Positions 1 to 7,856 are shown, numbered from the stretch's first letter. The stretch is DNA of 64,000 nucleotides from Solirubrobacter phytolaccae (GCF_027587195.1 NZ_JAPDDP010000028.1:17735-81734); one strand, 5' to 3'. Made by a program: numbers and translations. Notes: a model not told the origin generated them from the sequence alone.

Positions 1-1
1 C

Positions 2-289
2 TACCCGGCGATCAAGCGCTCCCCGGGCGAGCCGGAGCTCGCGGCGCTGCTGGGCCTCGTGGCCGTCGGCGGGACGCTGCTCGTGGTCGGTCACGGCCCG
101 CCGAACCCGGAGTTCGCCCGCTCCCGCGGCTTCGACCCCGCCGACTACGTGCTGCCGGACACGGTCGCCGCCGCGCTCGACGACCGCTGGGAGGTCCTGG
201 TGCACGAGCAGCGCCCGCGCGTGCGCCCGACGCCCGCCGGCTCGCCGTGGACGCACGACGACGTGCTCCGGGCCCGCCGCCGAACCTAA
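2..289 (+). CDS. C-terminal part of a class I SAM-dependent methyltransferase (5' end outside window)
   Basis: The frame is open from the first bases and ends with TAA at 287-289, so only the last 95 residues are visible. The visible strand-turn segment (GGTLLVVGHGP), a loop rich in D and P, the DDRWEVLVHEQRPR stretch and the ending VLRARRR match the C-terminal beta strands of small Rossmann-fold methyltransferases of the tellurite-resistance/UbiE-like type. In that family this part follows the SAM-binding half, which lies upstream and cannot be checked. The stop codon sits inside a perfect palindrome (283-309) that may end transcription. The family assignment is moderate; the substrate is unknown. 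Confidence 0.55.
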   Translation, partial: YPAIKRSPGEPELAALLGLVAVGGTLLVVGHGPPNPEFARSRGFDPADYVLPDTVAAALDDRWEVLVHEQRPRVRPTPAGSPWTHDDVLRARRRT

Positions 290-309
290 AGTGCCTGGCA
301 CTTTAGGTT
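283..309. repeat. Perfect 13-bp inverted repeat with one-base centre (REP-like palindrome)
   Basis: The left arm AACCTAAAGTGCC (283-295) is followed by a single T and then the exact reverse complement of the arm (297-309). It contains the stop codon of the preceding methyltransferase gene. There is no T-tract beyond it, so it is not a classical intrinsic terminator, although it could fold in RNA of either strand. Its design (TAAAG, a GC core, T at the centre, then the mirror image) is matched by another palindrome at 58919-58941. Confidence 0.75.
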
Positions 310-361
310 GGTGGTTACTCCCCATGGAGAGCGGATGCGTTGTCCGTGAGCATGGGGACGC

Positions 362-781
362 ATGGAGAACGGACTGGTTCTGTGCGCGGTCGATCGCACC
401 GAGACGGGCACGAAGGTGCTGGACGCGGCGAAGGCGACGGGTGCGCCCGTGCTGATGGCGCACGTCGCCAACAGCCTGCTGGACTCGACGATCCCGGCGT
501 TCGTCGCCGACCCCGAGACCGAACGGGTGGTCGCGCACGGTCCAACCGGGCCCGGGCTGCTGGAGCTCGCCCGTAAGCGGAAAGCCTCGCTGATCGTGCT
601 CGGCACGCGCGGGAAGCGGTGGCCCAGCGTCGCGCGCTACGTGACCAAGCGGGCGCCCTGCCCGGTGCTGGTGATCGGGCCGGCGGCGGACCCTGAAGCC
701 GAGCCGGTCACGCGCTCCTCGTTCGACCGCGGGCTGCTGCGGCGCGCGGCCCAGCCCGTGCTCATCGCACCGAGCGGCTGA
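362..781 (+). CDS. Universal stress protein (UspA) family protein
   Basis: A 139-residue single-domain protein. The N-terminal strand LVLCAVDRTETGTKVL fits the first USP strand, and the segment IVLGTRGKRW followed by RYVTKRAPCPVLVIG matches the family's nucleotide-binding loop and last strand. The usual G-2x-G-9x-G-S/T motif is only partly kept (GTRGKRW), so ATP binding is uncertain. About 40 extra residues follow the normal C-terminal strand and end in another PVLIAPSG strand. It lies five bases upstream of the CPA2 antiporter gene, so the two are probably co-transcribed and the protein may modulate or accompany that transporter under stress. Confidence 0.8.
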   Translation: MENGLVLCAVDRTETGTKVLDAAKATGAPVLMAHVANSLLDSTIPAFVADPETERVVAHGPTGPGLLELARKRKASLIVLGTRGKRWPSVARYVTKRAPCPVLVIGPAADPEAEPVTRSSFDRGLLRRAAQPVLIAPSG

Positions 782-786
782 CGCGG

Positions 787-2655
787 ATGGACAACGAGCT
801 CGCCGTCCTCGGCGGAGCGTTGATCGTCGCCGGGCTGTTCGCCCGCTTCGGTCGCCGCATCGGCCTGCCGACCATCCCGTTCTTCATCGTCGCGGGCATC
901 ATCTTCGGGCCGGAGACGCCCGGCGTCGTGCTGCTCGAAGATCCACACGAGCTCGAGCTGCTGGCGACGCTCGGGCTCGTCCTGCTGCTGTTCCACCTCG
1001 GGATCGAGTTCTCGGTCGACCAGCTGCTGCAGGGCGGCCGCAAGCTGTTGTGGGCCGGCGGTTCGTACATCGGCCTGCTGTTCGGCGCCGGCCTGATCTT
1101 CGGCTGGGCGGTCGGCTGGGGCACGCGCGAGATCTTCGTCCTGGCGGGCATGATCGGCACCTCCTCCACGGCCATCGTGACGAAGCTGATGGTCGACCTG
1201 CGCCGGATCAAGCGGCCGGAGTCGGGGATGATCCTCGGCATCATCGTCGTCGAGGACGTGTTCCTCGCGTTCTACCTCGCGCTGCTGCAGCCGATCCTCG
1301 GCGGCTCGGAGGGCGCGGGCGAGATCGTCGTCTCGGTGCTGATCGCGTTCTCGTTCCTGATCGGCCTGTTCTCCCTGGCGCGCTGGGGCGGGAAGCTGGT
1401 GCGCCCGTTCTTCAGTGCCGGTGACGCCGAGCTGTCGGTGATCCTCGCGATGGGCTTCGGCGTGTTCGTCGCCGGGTTCGCGCACTTCGCCGGCGCGTCG
1501 GACGCGGTCGGCGCGCTGCTCGCGGGCATGGTCGTCGCGGGAACCGGGCTCGGCCACCGGGTCGAGAAGCTGCTGGTGCCGATCCGCGACGTCTTCGCGG
1601 CGATCTTCTTCTTCTGGTTCGGCACGACGATCGCGCCGAGCGCGCTGGGTGAGATCGCCGGTGCCGTGGCCGCCGCGGTGGTGCTCACCTTGGCGATGAA
1701 CATCGTCGCGGGCATCGTCGCCGCGCGCATCTACGGCTACGGGCGGCTCGCGGCGTCCAACACGGCGCTGATGCTCGTCAGCCGCGGCGAGTTCGAGCTG
1801 ATCCTCGCCTCGCTCGCGATCGCCGCCGGGCTCAACAGCAAGGTCGCGGCGTTCGCGGCGCTGTTCGTGCTCGCGCTCTCGATCATCTCGCCGCTCGCCT
1901 CCGCCCGCTCCCACGTGCTGGCGAGCTGGCTCCCGCGGCGCTGGTTCGCTCCCGACTCGGACGAGCGCGACCACATGGAGGAGGCCGAAGAAGCGATCTC
2001 GATCATCGAGGTGGGCGCCATCCGCCGGCTCGGCGCGGACACCGTCGAGTACCCGGTCAAGCCGCACTACGCGGTCGTCGGCGCGCTCGTGCGCGAGCTC
2101 GACCTCCCCCGCGACGCGCTGGTCACCGCGATCGTCCGCGGCGACGAGGTCGTCGCCCCGCGTGGCTCCACGCGCATCCGCTCGGGTGACCGGCTGCACA
2201 TTCTCGCCCGGCAGGAGGTCGCGCGCGAAGTCGAGGCGCTCCAGGACCGCTGGCGCCACGGCCCGATGCACGCGCCGCCCCGCCCCCGCCGCAAGCTGCG
2301 CGGCGGCGCGCCGATCTTCACCATCCGTCCGGGCGACGACGACGCCATGGACGGCGGGTTCGACGACCCGACCGAGATCCTCGGCCAGGCGGTCGTCGCG
2401 AAGCTCCGCGCCCGCCGCGACCAGCCGGGTGCGCTGGTCGCGCTCGAGGACGGCCGCTACGCGGTGACCGGCCCGCTGCTGATCGCGGGCTCACGCGACG
2501 ACGTCACGGCCTACGCGCGCCGCCGGGTCGGCACGGGTGACCCTGACGAACGCGCGTGGCTGCAGACGATCGTGGGCGCGCTGGCGGTGGACATCTTCGA
2601 CGCCGCGCCGGCACTCACCGGCGCAGGCGATAGCGCTCGAAGAAGTCCCACATGA
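787..2655 (+). CDS. CPA2-family cation/proton antiporter with C-terminal RCK_C domain
   Basis: A 622-residue inner-membrane protein. Residues 1 to about 385 carry some twelve hydrophobic segments typical of KefB/KefC-type monovalent cation:proton antiporters, including LLFHLGIEF after TM3 and ASDAVGALLAG in the core. Residues about 405-480 (EYPVKPHYAVVGALVRELDL to the GDRLHILARQ end) form a TrkA-C/RCK_C regulatory domain. There is no full NAD-binding TrkA-N domain, but a second poorly conserved cytosolic stretch covers 500-610. Role by family: K+ or Na+ efflux against protons, pH and osmotic homeostasis. The last 41 bases overlap the end of the convergent esterase gene. Confidence 0.88.
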   Translation: MDNELAVLGGALIVAGLFARFGRRIGLPTIPFFIVAGIIFGPETPGVVLLEDPHELELLATLGLVLLLFHLGIEFSVDQLLQGGRKLLWAGGSYIGLLFGAGLIFGWAVGWGTREIFVLAGMIGTSSTAIVTKLMVDLRRIKRPESGMILGIIVVEDVFLAFYLALLQPILGGSEGAGEIVVSVLIAFSFLIGLFSLARWGGKLVRPFFSAGDAELSVILAMGFGVFVAGFAHFAGASDAVGALLAGMVVAGTGLGHRVEKLLVPIRDVFAAIFFFWFGTTIAPSALGEIAGAVAAAVVLTLAMNIVAGIVAARIYGYGRLAASNTALMLVSRGEFELILASLAIAAGLNSKVAAFAALFVLALSIISPLASARSHVLASWLPRRWFAPDSDERDHMEEAEEAISIIEVGAIRRLGADTVEYPVKPHYAVVGALVRELDLPRDALVTAIVRGDEVVAPRGSTRIRSGDRLHILARQEVAREVEALQDRWRHGPMHAPPRPRRKLRGGAPIFTIRPGDDDAMDGGFDDPTEILGQAVVAKLRARRDQPGALVALEDGRYAVTGPLLIAGSRDDVTAYARRRVGTGDPDERAWLQTIVGALAVDIFDAAPALTGAGDSARRSPT

Positions 2656-3604
2656 TCCGCGAGGCGTCGATCTCGCGGGTGACGAGCCCGCCGCCGTGCG
2701 GCGGGCCGTTGGAGCCGGGCCATGTGTGCCCGCCGTTGGCGACCCGGTAGAGCTCGACGGACACGCCGTCACGGCACTGCGCGTAGGCGAGGCGGGTGAC
2801 GTTGGCGCTGACCGGCGTGGCGTTGGGGCCGCGCCGGCAGCCGTCGAGCCGCGCCCACGTCTGCAGCGCGACTGGCACGGTGTAGCCCCAGCGCAGGTCG
2901 CCGTTGCCCGTGTACGGGTTCGTCGTGTCCTGCTGGCCGTGGAAGGTGAGGACGGGGAGCGGCCGCTCGGGCTCGCAGTCCTCGACCTCGGGCACCGTCG
3001 GGTCGTCGGGGTCCGGCCGGCCGGCGCGCAGACCGGCGTTCGGCGCGATCGCCGCGAGCTTGCCGGCGAGCCGGCAGCCCAGCGCCGACGTCATCCGCCC
3101 GCCGCCGGAGTGCCCGGTGGCGTAGACGCGCCGTGGGTCGCCGCACAGCCGCTGGTTGACGACGTCGATCACGCGGCTCAGGAAGGCGATGTCGTCCCGC
3201 GCGGTCGGCGGCGGCAGCTCACCGGCCGTGGTCGGGACACCGGGCACGTTCCACGCCCAGCTGCCGTTCGGGTCCGGCGGGTTCTGGGGCGCGAGCGGGA
3301 GCGCGCCGCTCGGCGCGGCCACGAGGAAGCCCTCGTCGTCGGCGACGGGCCGCAGGCCGCTGACCTCTATCTGCACGGGCCCGTTGGCCGAGCTGCCGTG
3401 GAGGTTGAGCACGAGCGGCAGCGGCGCGCCGCGCCGCGCGCCCTCGGGCACGTAGACCAGGACGGGGTAGCTCGTGCCGCCGAAGCGCACGTCCAGCGTC
3501 GTGTCCCCCGCCTCCCGCACGCAGCGGGTGTTCGCCGCCGCCGGGGCAGCGGACGCCAACGTCGCCGCGGCACACGCCGCGGCCGTGATCCAACGAGCTC
3601 GCAT
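2615..3604 (-). CDS. Secreted polyhydroxybutyrate-depolymerase/LpqC-type esterase
   Basis: A 329-residue alpha/beta hydrolase with a classical signal peptide (residues 1-25, cleavage after AAAANT-like AxA). The nucleophile elbow is GHSGGG with Ser167. Asp226 in HGQQDTTNP and His293 in GGHTWPG complete a plausible triad, and the oxyanion segment is LVLNLHGSS around residue 70. This arrangement is typical of the esterase/PHB-depolymerase family 1 that also includes feruloyl and acetyl-xylan esterases. Several Cys residues suggest an exported, disulphide-stabilised enzyme. GGGAGAG seven bases upstream of ATG serves as ribosome site. The substrate (polyester, lipid or plant ester) cannot be told from sequence. 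Confidence 0.85.
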   Translation of the reverse strand: MRARWITAAACAAATLASAAPAAANTRCVREAGDTTLDVRFGGTSYPVLVYVPEGARRGAPLPLVLNLHGSSANGPVQIEVSGLRPVADDEGFLVAAPSGALPLAPQNPPDPNGSWAWNVPGVPTTAGELPPPTARDDIAFLSRVIDVVNQRLCGDPRRVYATGHSGGGRMTSALGCRLAGKLAAIAPNAGLRAGRPDPDDPTVPEVEDCEPERPLPVLTFHGQQDTTNPYTGNGDLRWGYTVPVALQTWARLDGCRRGPNATPVSANVTRLAYAQCRDGVSVELYRVANGGHTWPGSNGPPHGGGLVTREIDASRIMWDFFERYRLRR

Positions 3605-3646
3605 CGGACGCTCTCCCTTCGTCGCTGAGGCGGTCCTACCCCGCGA

Positions 3647-4285
3647 CTAGTCCGACGAACGCCGCCGCGGCGGCTCGCGCGGCGCGTCGATCCCGTAGCG
3701 CACGCCGAACATCCGCACCGCGAAGCACAGCGCGGCGCCCAGGAGCGGGAACACCGGGCTGAGGCTGCCGGCCTCACGCCCGAGCACGGCGACCGCGGCG
3801 CCGACGGCCGCCGGGATGGCGTAGAGCTCCTGGCGGAGGACGGTCGGGATCTCGCGGAGCAGGACGTCGCGCAGCATGCCGCCACCGATGCCGGTGATCG
3901 CGCCGAGGATCACGGCCTGCGCGGGGCCGAGCCCGAAGTCCAGGGCCTTGCTCGCGCCGCTGACGCAGAACAGGCCGAGCCCGACCGCGTCGAAGACCTG
4001 CACGCCGCGCTGGAAGCGGTCCAGCGCCGGGCCGGCGAAGAAGCAGACCACGCCGGCCGCGCCGGCGGCCGCCAGGTAGCGCCAGTCGCGGAACGTCTCG
4101 GGCGGCACGCCGATCAGCAGGTCGCGGACGATGCCGCCCGCGAGGCCGACGACCGCGGACAGCACGACCACGCCGAACACGTCGAGCTGGGCGCGGACGG
4201 CGGCGAGCCCGCCGCTGAGGCCGAACACGAACGTGCCGACGAGGTTCAGCCACAGCAGCAGGGTCGGGTCCAGGCCGGCGATCAC
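3647..4285 (-). CDS. TRIC-type cation channel family protein (UPF0126, YicG/YadS)
   Basis: A 212-residue membrane protein with seven hydrophobic segments built as two repeats. Each carries the family's glycine-rich signature: GLAGGIVRDLLIG in the first and GIGGGMLRDVLLREIP in the second. Bacterial and archaeal members are related to trimeric intracellular cation channels. The start is GTG at 4285. Transcription may come from the strong sigma70 promoter at 4462-4489, which would give a leader of about 170 bases containing the startless ORF at 4308-4450. Confidence 0.85.
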   Translation of the reverse strand: MIAGLDPTLLLWLNLVGTFVFGLSGGLAAVRAQLDVFGVVVLSAVVGLAGGIVRDLLIGVPPETFRDWRYLAAAGAAGVVCFFAGPALDRFQRGVQVFDAVGLGLFCVSGASKALDFGLGPAQAVILGAITGIGGGMLRDVLLREIPTVLRQELYAIPAAVGAAVAVLGREAGSLSPVFPLLGAALCFAVRMFGVRYGIDAPREPPRRRSSD

Positions 4286-4307
4286 GGCCAGGACGCTAAC
4301 GCGCGGT

Positions 4308-4458
4308 CACTCGAAGAGCTGGCCGCCCTCGTCGATCAGGGTGATGATGGAGAGCACGCCGACGCAGGCCGAGATGACGAGCAGCAGCACCAGCGGCTGG
4401 TCGAGCCCGATCAGCAGGATCGCGCAGCCGAGGATGAACTCGCCCGAGCGGGGCCTCG
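4308..4458 (-). pseudogene. Startless ORF for a small hydrophobic protein, probably the tail of a lost transporter gene
   Basis: Reading minus from 4458 gives about 50 codons ending at TGA 4308-4310. Nearly every codon has G or C in third position, a clear coding signature here. The peptide has two hydrophobic stretches (FILGCAILLIGL and LVLLLVISACVGVLSII) and ends IDEGGQLFE. The motif LIGLDQPLVLL resembles the last helices of Nramp-type metal transporters, but that is a weak match. No ATG, GTG or TTG precedes the coding stretch in frame; a TAA that is part of the promoter's -10 box lies directly upstream. A GTG inside would give only 27 residues. I read it as a 5'-truncated gene joined to a promoter, or a small protein with an unusual start. 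Confidence 0.4.
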
Positions 4459-4461
4459 GTG

Positions 4462-4489
4462 CTTATACCCCGTCCTGCCCTCCCGTCAA
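4462..4489 (-). promoter_or_regulatory. Near-consensus sigma70 promoter
   Basis: On the minus strand TTGACG (4489-4484) is followed by 16 bases and TATAAG (4467-4462). It is the closest match to the housekeeping consensus that I found in the window. Predicted transcription starts near 4455, at a small hairpin (CCGAG / CTCGG), and runs through the startless ORF into the TRIC-type channel gene. Confidence 0.6.
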
Positions 4490-4531
4490 GTCGTCCAAAA
4501 CCCGCTCAGCAGTGCTCGCCGCGCTCGAGGT

Positions 4532-5395
4532 CTACGGCTCCTCGCGCGCGGCGGTCGGCTCCCAGCTCGCGATGCTCGGTCTGATGGTGGTGTTCACGTG
4601 CATGGGCCTGTGGTTGTTGTCGTCGGGGTTCGCCGCCTGACCGTCGTCGGCGAGCGTCGTCAGCGCCTCGCGCAGCAGCCGGGACACGTGCATCTGGGAG
4701 AGGCCGACCTGCTCGGCGATCTCGCGCTGGGTGAGGTCGGCCTGGAAGCGCAGGCGCACGATCCGCTCCTCACGCTCGGGCAGGCGGGACAGCATCCGGT
4801 CGATGTCCGCGACGCGCTCGACGTGGGCGTAGCCGGGGTCGGAGCCGCCGAGGAGATCGCCGCGCGTCACGCCCTCTTCCTCGTCGGACCAGGGGCGGTC
4901 GAGCGAGTCGGCGCGGTGGGCGCTGACGGTCGCGCGCGCCTCGAGCACCTGCTCCACGCTCACGTCCAGGCGCTCGGCGACCTGCTGGGCGCTCGGGGTG
5001 TGCCCGGTCTGCGAGGCCAGCTCCTCCGTGGCGCGCTCGACCTTCGGGGCGAGCTCCTGCAGGGACCGCGGCACCCGGACCGTCCAGCCCAGGTCGCGGA
5101 AGTAGCGCTTGACCTCGCCGAGGATCGTCGGCATCGCGAACGACGTGAACGCGAGCCCGCGTCCCGGGTCGAAGCGCTCGATCGCCTTCATCAGGCCGAC
5201 CGCGGCGACCTGCTCGACGTCCTCACGCTCAGAGCCTGAGGAATAACGGCGCGCGAGATGGCGCGCCAAGGGAAGGAAACGCGCGACGAGCGCTTCCAGG
5301 GCCTCCGGATCACCGTCGGCCCGGTACCGCTCGAACAGCGGCGTGACATCTTCTGCCCGGCCGCGCTCGCGCGACAAGGTTGCAACTGGGGCCAT
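4532..5395 (-). CDS. SigB/SigF-type alternative RNA polymerase sigma factor
   Basis: A 287-residue sigma-70 family protein with region 2 (VGLMKAIERFDPGRGLAFTSFAMPTILGEVKRYFRD in outline, residues about 70-110), region 3 (TGHTPSAQQVAERLDVSVEQV) and region 4 with its helix-turn-helix (LTQREIAEQVGLSQMHVSRLLREAL). The IGEVKRYFRD segment and overall length place it with the stress/sporulation SigB-SigF-SigG group of actinobacteria and firmicutes. No RsbW-type kinase or anti-sigma antagonist is adjacent. About 35 residues after region 4 are not conserved. Its end lies 43 bases from the -35 box of the promoter at 4462-4489, which reads away from it. Confidence 0.88.
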   Translation of the reverse strand: MAPVATLSRERGRAEDVTPLFERYRADGDPEALEALVARFLPLARHLARRYSSGSEREDVEQVAAVGLMKAIERFDPGRGLAFTSFAMPTILGEVKRYFRDLGWTVRVPRSLQELAPKVERATEELASQTGHTPSAQQVAERLDVSVEQVLEARATVSAHRADSLDRPWSDEEEGVTRGDLLGGSDPGYAHVERVADIDRMLSRLPEREERIVRLRFQADLTQREIAEQVGLSQMHVSRLLREALTTLADDGQAANPDDNNHRPMHVNTTIRPSIASWEPTAAREEP

Positions 5396-5444
5396 GCCTC
5401 ACTCTGTCCAACGCGGTCCCGGACCACGCCTGCCCCGTTTGAGT

Positions 5445-5855
5445 TCAGACGGTGAGGGCCGATTGCAGGCGCTCGAGCTCCGCCTGGGCCAAGGTGACCT
5501 CGACGATCGGGAAGAGCTCGCGCTCCTCGAAGCGGACGTGGTCGTGCAGCGCGTCGCCGAGCGCGTGCGCGGCGGCGACGTCGGCCACGGTGGTCGCGCG
5601 TCCGCGGAGGTCGGCGTGCTCGGCGAGCATGCGCGCGACGGCCGGTTCCCAGCGCGGATCCCCGGCGCAGAGCCCCGGAGTGAACAGCCGCTCCTCGACC
5701 TCGAAGTGCTCCTCGCCGCGCGTGCGCAGGAAGGCGTGGAGCTGGTCGAGCACGTCCTCGAGGCTGTCGCGGTGCGCCCGGCGCAGGCGGCGGGCGACGT
5801 CGAGGGCGTGGTGGTGGTCGTGAGAGAGTCGGGTGAGCTCGGGCGCGCGTTTCAT
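5445..5855 (-). CDS. Hemerythrin-like (HHE) cation-binding protein
   Basis: A 136-residue four-helix protein with the HHE pattern: SHDHHHALD (His12, His14-16), EEHFEVEE (His50, Glu54), EHADL (His80) and HDHVRFEERELFP (His106, Glu110). These can supply a di-iron site. Stand-alone proteins of this type are linked to oxygen, NO or iron sensing and storage. It follows the sigma factor gene upstream on the other side of a 49-base gap and reads toward it, so both are in the same direction. Confidence 0.85.
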   Translation of the reverse strand: MKRAPELTRLSHDHHHALDVARRLRRAHRDSLEDVLDQLHAFLRTRGEEHFEVEERLFTPGLCAGDPRWEPAVARMLAEHADLRGRATTVADVAAAHALGDALHDHVRFEERELFPIVEVTLAQAELERLQSALTV

Positions 5856-5908
5856 GTCAAGCGACGATGACGGGCGCGCGCCCGGTGCTCATCCGTAGGA
5901 CCTACTGA

Positions 5909-6074
5909 CTAGCACCGGTGAACGCAAGTACGTGCGATCGCTGGTGGCCGCCGGCGCCGGCTGGGACCGCCCGGTGACCGGAAGTGTGCCGGGGCACATG
6001 ACCGGTCGCTGGGTGGGTCCAGGCGGTGATCGGCGGCCGCCAGAATCGTGCGTACTTACGTGAGCCGGTGCTAG
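5909..6074. repeat. 166-bp intergenic element with 31-bp imperfect terminal inverted repeats
   Basis: The left end 5909-5939 begins CTAGCACCGG and the right end 6044-6074 is its reverse complement, with about 24 of 31 positions paired. Inside, a second dyad around 5975-6005 (ACCGG..GTGCC / GGCAC..CCGGT) can form a nested stem. The right end contains the TAG stop of the aminopeptidase gene. No coding frame here looks real. It may be a short MITE-like element or a large folded 3' UTR; I see no clear target-site duplication. Confidence 0.5.
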
Positions 6075-7762
6075 CGACCGACCCGGTGGTTGTGGCCGTG
6101 CCAGCGCGGGCCGCGACGCGGCCACTTGGGCGGCTTGTGGCCACCCGGCTTGGTGCCGAACGCGTCCTTGGAGGCGCCGAAGTAGTACACGGCGTAGGAC
6201 GCGGCGGCGGACAGCTCCTTCAGGCTCTTGAGCGCCCCGCCGGACATCTTGCGACGCGCGGCGCGCTTGTCCGCGTCGCTGCCCTCGGGCGCGAGGCCCT
6301 CGGCGCTCAGCGGCATCACGCCGGTGAACACCGTGCTCAGGTTGTCGCAGATCTGGTGGTAGCACGGGTCGTACCACGAGCCCGCGGAACCGCCGAAGAT
6401 CCGCTCCTCGTCGGGCGTCTTGACGCCCTCGGCGCCGGCGTAGATGCCGCCGGACGGGATGCCCCGTAGCGTGAAGCCGACGTAGTCCGAGCGCCCGTCG
6501 AACGGACCCTTGACGACCGGCTGGCCCTGCGAGCGGAACCAGTCCTCGAACACGGCCTCGACCTTGCCGGAGTCCGGGGACTCGGAGGCCTCGCTGCCGC
6601 CCTCGGTGTCGTCGCCGTCACCGTCGTAGACGCCGCGGATGTAGTTGGCGGACGCGAGCATGTCGTAGTCGAGCATCACGTCGATCTTGTCCGCCTCCTT
6701 CTGGCTGAGGGTGCGGGCGTAGTACGAGGAGCCGACCAGGCCGTTCTCCTCGGCGCCGAACCACATGAAGCGGACCTTGTTGCGCAGGTCGTAGCGGCCG
6801 TTGGCGAGCTCCTGCGCCATCGCGAGCAGCGCCGACGTGCCGGAGCCGTCGTCGTTGATGCCCGGGCCCTCGGGCACCGAGTCCAGGTGCGCGCCCGCGA
6901 CCACGACGTGGTTGGCGTCGCCGCCGCGCGTCTCGGCGATCACCTGCGGCAGGAAGCGGTCGGTGAACGTGCCGTAGACCTTGAAGTCGACGGTCGGGTT
7001 CTGGCCGGCCTTGTAGGCCTGCAGCAGCTCGTTGCCGAGCGCGTAGCTGGAGATCACGGCCGCGATCGTCGCCGGCGGGTCGGGCTGGTTGTCGACGAAG
7101 ATCGGGTTCTGGCGCTCGGGCGTGTTGCCCTCGTTGTAGATGATCACGCCGGTCGCGCCCGCGGCCTGCGCGAGCTGCCACTTCTCGACGAACGCGCAGG
7201 TGCCGCGCTGGACGAGCGCGATCTTGCCGGAGACGCCGGTGTAGTCCGCGGCCGCGCAGCCGCTGACCGAGCCGCCGGTGGGCGGATCGAGGATCCCGCC
7301 GACCGGGAACACGGGCGCGTTCGTCAGCACGGTCGTGGGCGAGTTGGCCATCGTGATGAAGTCCGACGTCGGCAGGTCCGACTGCTCGGCGGTGCCGGGC
7401 CGGTACACCTTCGGCGTCGGCTTGACCTGGTTGAGCACGGCCGGCTGGCTCTCGCCCCAGGTCGGATAGTTGAACTGCGTGACCTGCGGTCGGTAGCCCG
7501 CCTCACGCAGGGTGCTGACGACGTAGTCGAGCGACTCCTGGTAGCCGGGCGAGAACACCTCGCGCGTGTCGTCGTTGAGCGTCGCGATCCGCTGCAGCGC
7601 GGTCAGATGCTCCTTGATGTTCGGGACCGATACGCCTTCGACGAAGCGCTTCGCGCCGTAGTCGCGCGGGGTGATCCCCCCACCCGTCGCGGACGCGGTT
7701 GCAGGGACAAGGGCGAACGTGGCGGCGCAGGCGACCGCCAGAGCCAGACGACTCCGGGACAA
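6071..7762 (-). CDS. Secreted M28 zinc aminopeptidase with PA domain (Streptomyces griseus aminopeptidase type)
   Basis: A 563-residue exported metallopeptidase. I choose the TTG at 7762, not an upstream GTG, because it directly precedes a signal peptide (about 27 residues, ending TASA) and has AAGAGGGGGTA six bases upstream, the same leader as the secreted protein starting at 23037. A PA domain covers about residues 150-235. Zinc ligands fit the family: His292 (AHLDSVP), Asp304 (GINDDGSG), Glu338/339 (WFGAEENG), Asp367 (DYDML), and the final His in DPCYHQICD as in S. griseus aminopeptidase. The basic, His-rich tail is unusual. Predicted role: extracellular release of N-terminal amino acids. 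Confidence 0.9.
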   Translation of the reverse strand: MSRSRLALAVACAATFALVPATASATGGGITPRDYGAKRFVEGVSVPNIKEHLTALQRIATLNDDTREVFSPGYQESLDYVVSTLREAGYRPQVTQFNYPTWGESQPAVLNQVKPTPKVYRPGTAEQSDLPTSDFITMANSPTTVLTNAPVFPVGGILDPPTGGSVSGCAAADYTGVSGKIALVQRGTCAFVEKWQLAQAAGATGVIIYNEGNTPERQNPIFVDNQPDPPATIAAVISSYALGNELLQAYKAGQNPTVDFKVYGTFTDRFLPQVIAETRGGDANHVVVAGAHLDSVPEGPGINDDGSGTSALLAMAQELANGRYDLRNKVRFMWFGAEENGLVGSSYYARTLSQKEADKIDVMLDYDMLASANYIRGVYDGDGDDTEGGSEASESPDSGKVEAVFEDWFRSQGQPVVKGPFDGRSDYVGFTLRGIPSGGIYAGAEGVKTPDEERIFGGSAGSWYDPCYHQICDNLSTVFTGVMPLSAEGLAPEGSDADKRAARRKMSGGALKSLKELSAAASYAVYYFGASKDAFGTKPGGHKPPKWPRRGPRWHGHNHRVGR

Positions 7763-7799
7763 AGAAGTACCCCCTCTTCGTTGTGCGGCAATGGACCAG

Positions 7800-7812
7800 T
7801 GACGGTCCGTCA
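7800..7812. promoter_or_regulatory. Perfect 13-bp palindrome in the aminopeptidase leader
   Basis: TGACGG, a central base and CCGTCA lie about 40 bases upstream of the aminopeptidase start, just downstream of a possible promoter (CTGACA near 7857 and TAGTAG 18 bases on, minus strand). The position suits a repressor site; no regulator is identified. Confidence 0.3.
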
Positions 7813-7856
7813 GCAGGAGCCTACAGGGATCTACTAGCCCGCATAGTTGGTTGTTG

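Noticed and set aside
320..357. Seven-base inverted repeat (CCCCATG/CATGGGG) in the leader of the first stress protein
   Set aside because: Loop of about 24 bases and short arms; a translation-control hairpin cannot be supported without folding or comparative data.
637..2271. 544-codon open frame on the minus strand
   Set aside because: Antisense to the CPA2 antiporter; sequence is repetitive Asp/Arg/His/Gln typical of shadows.
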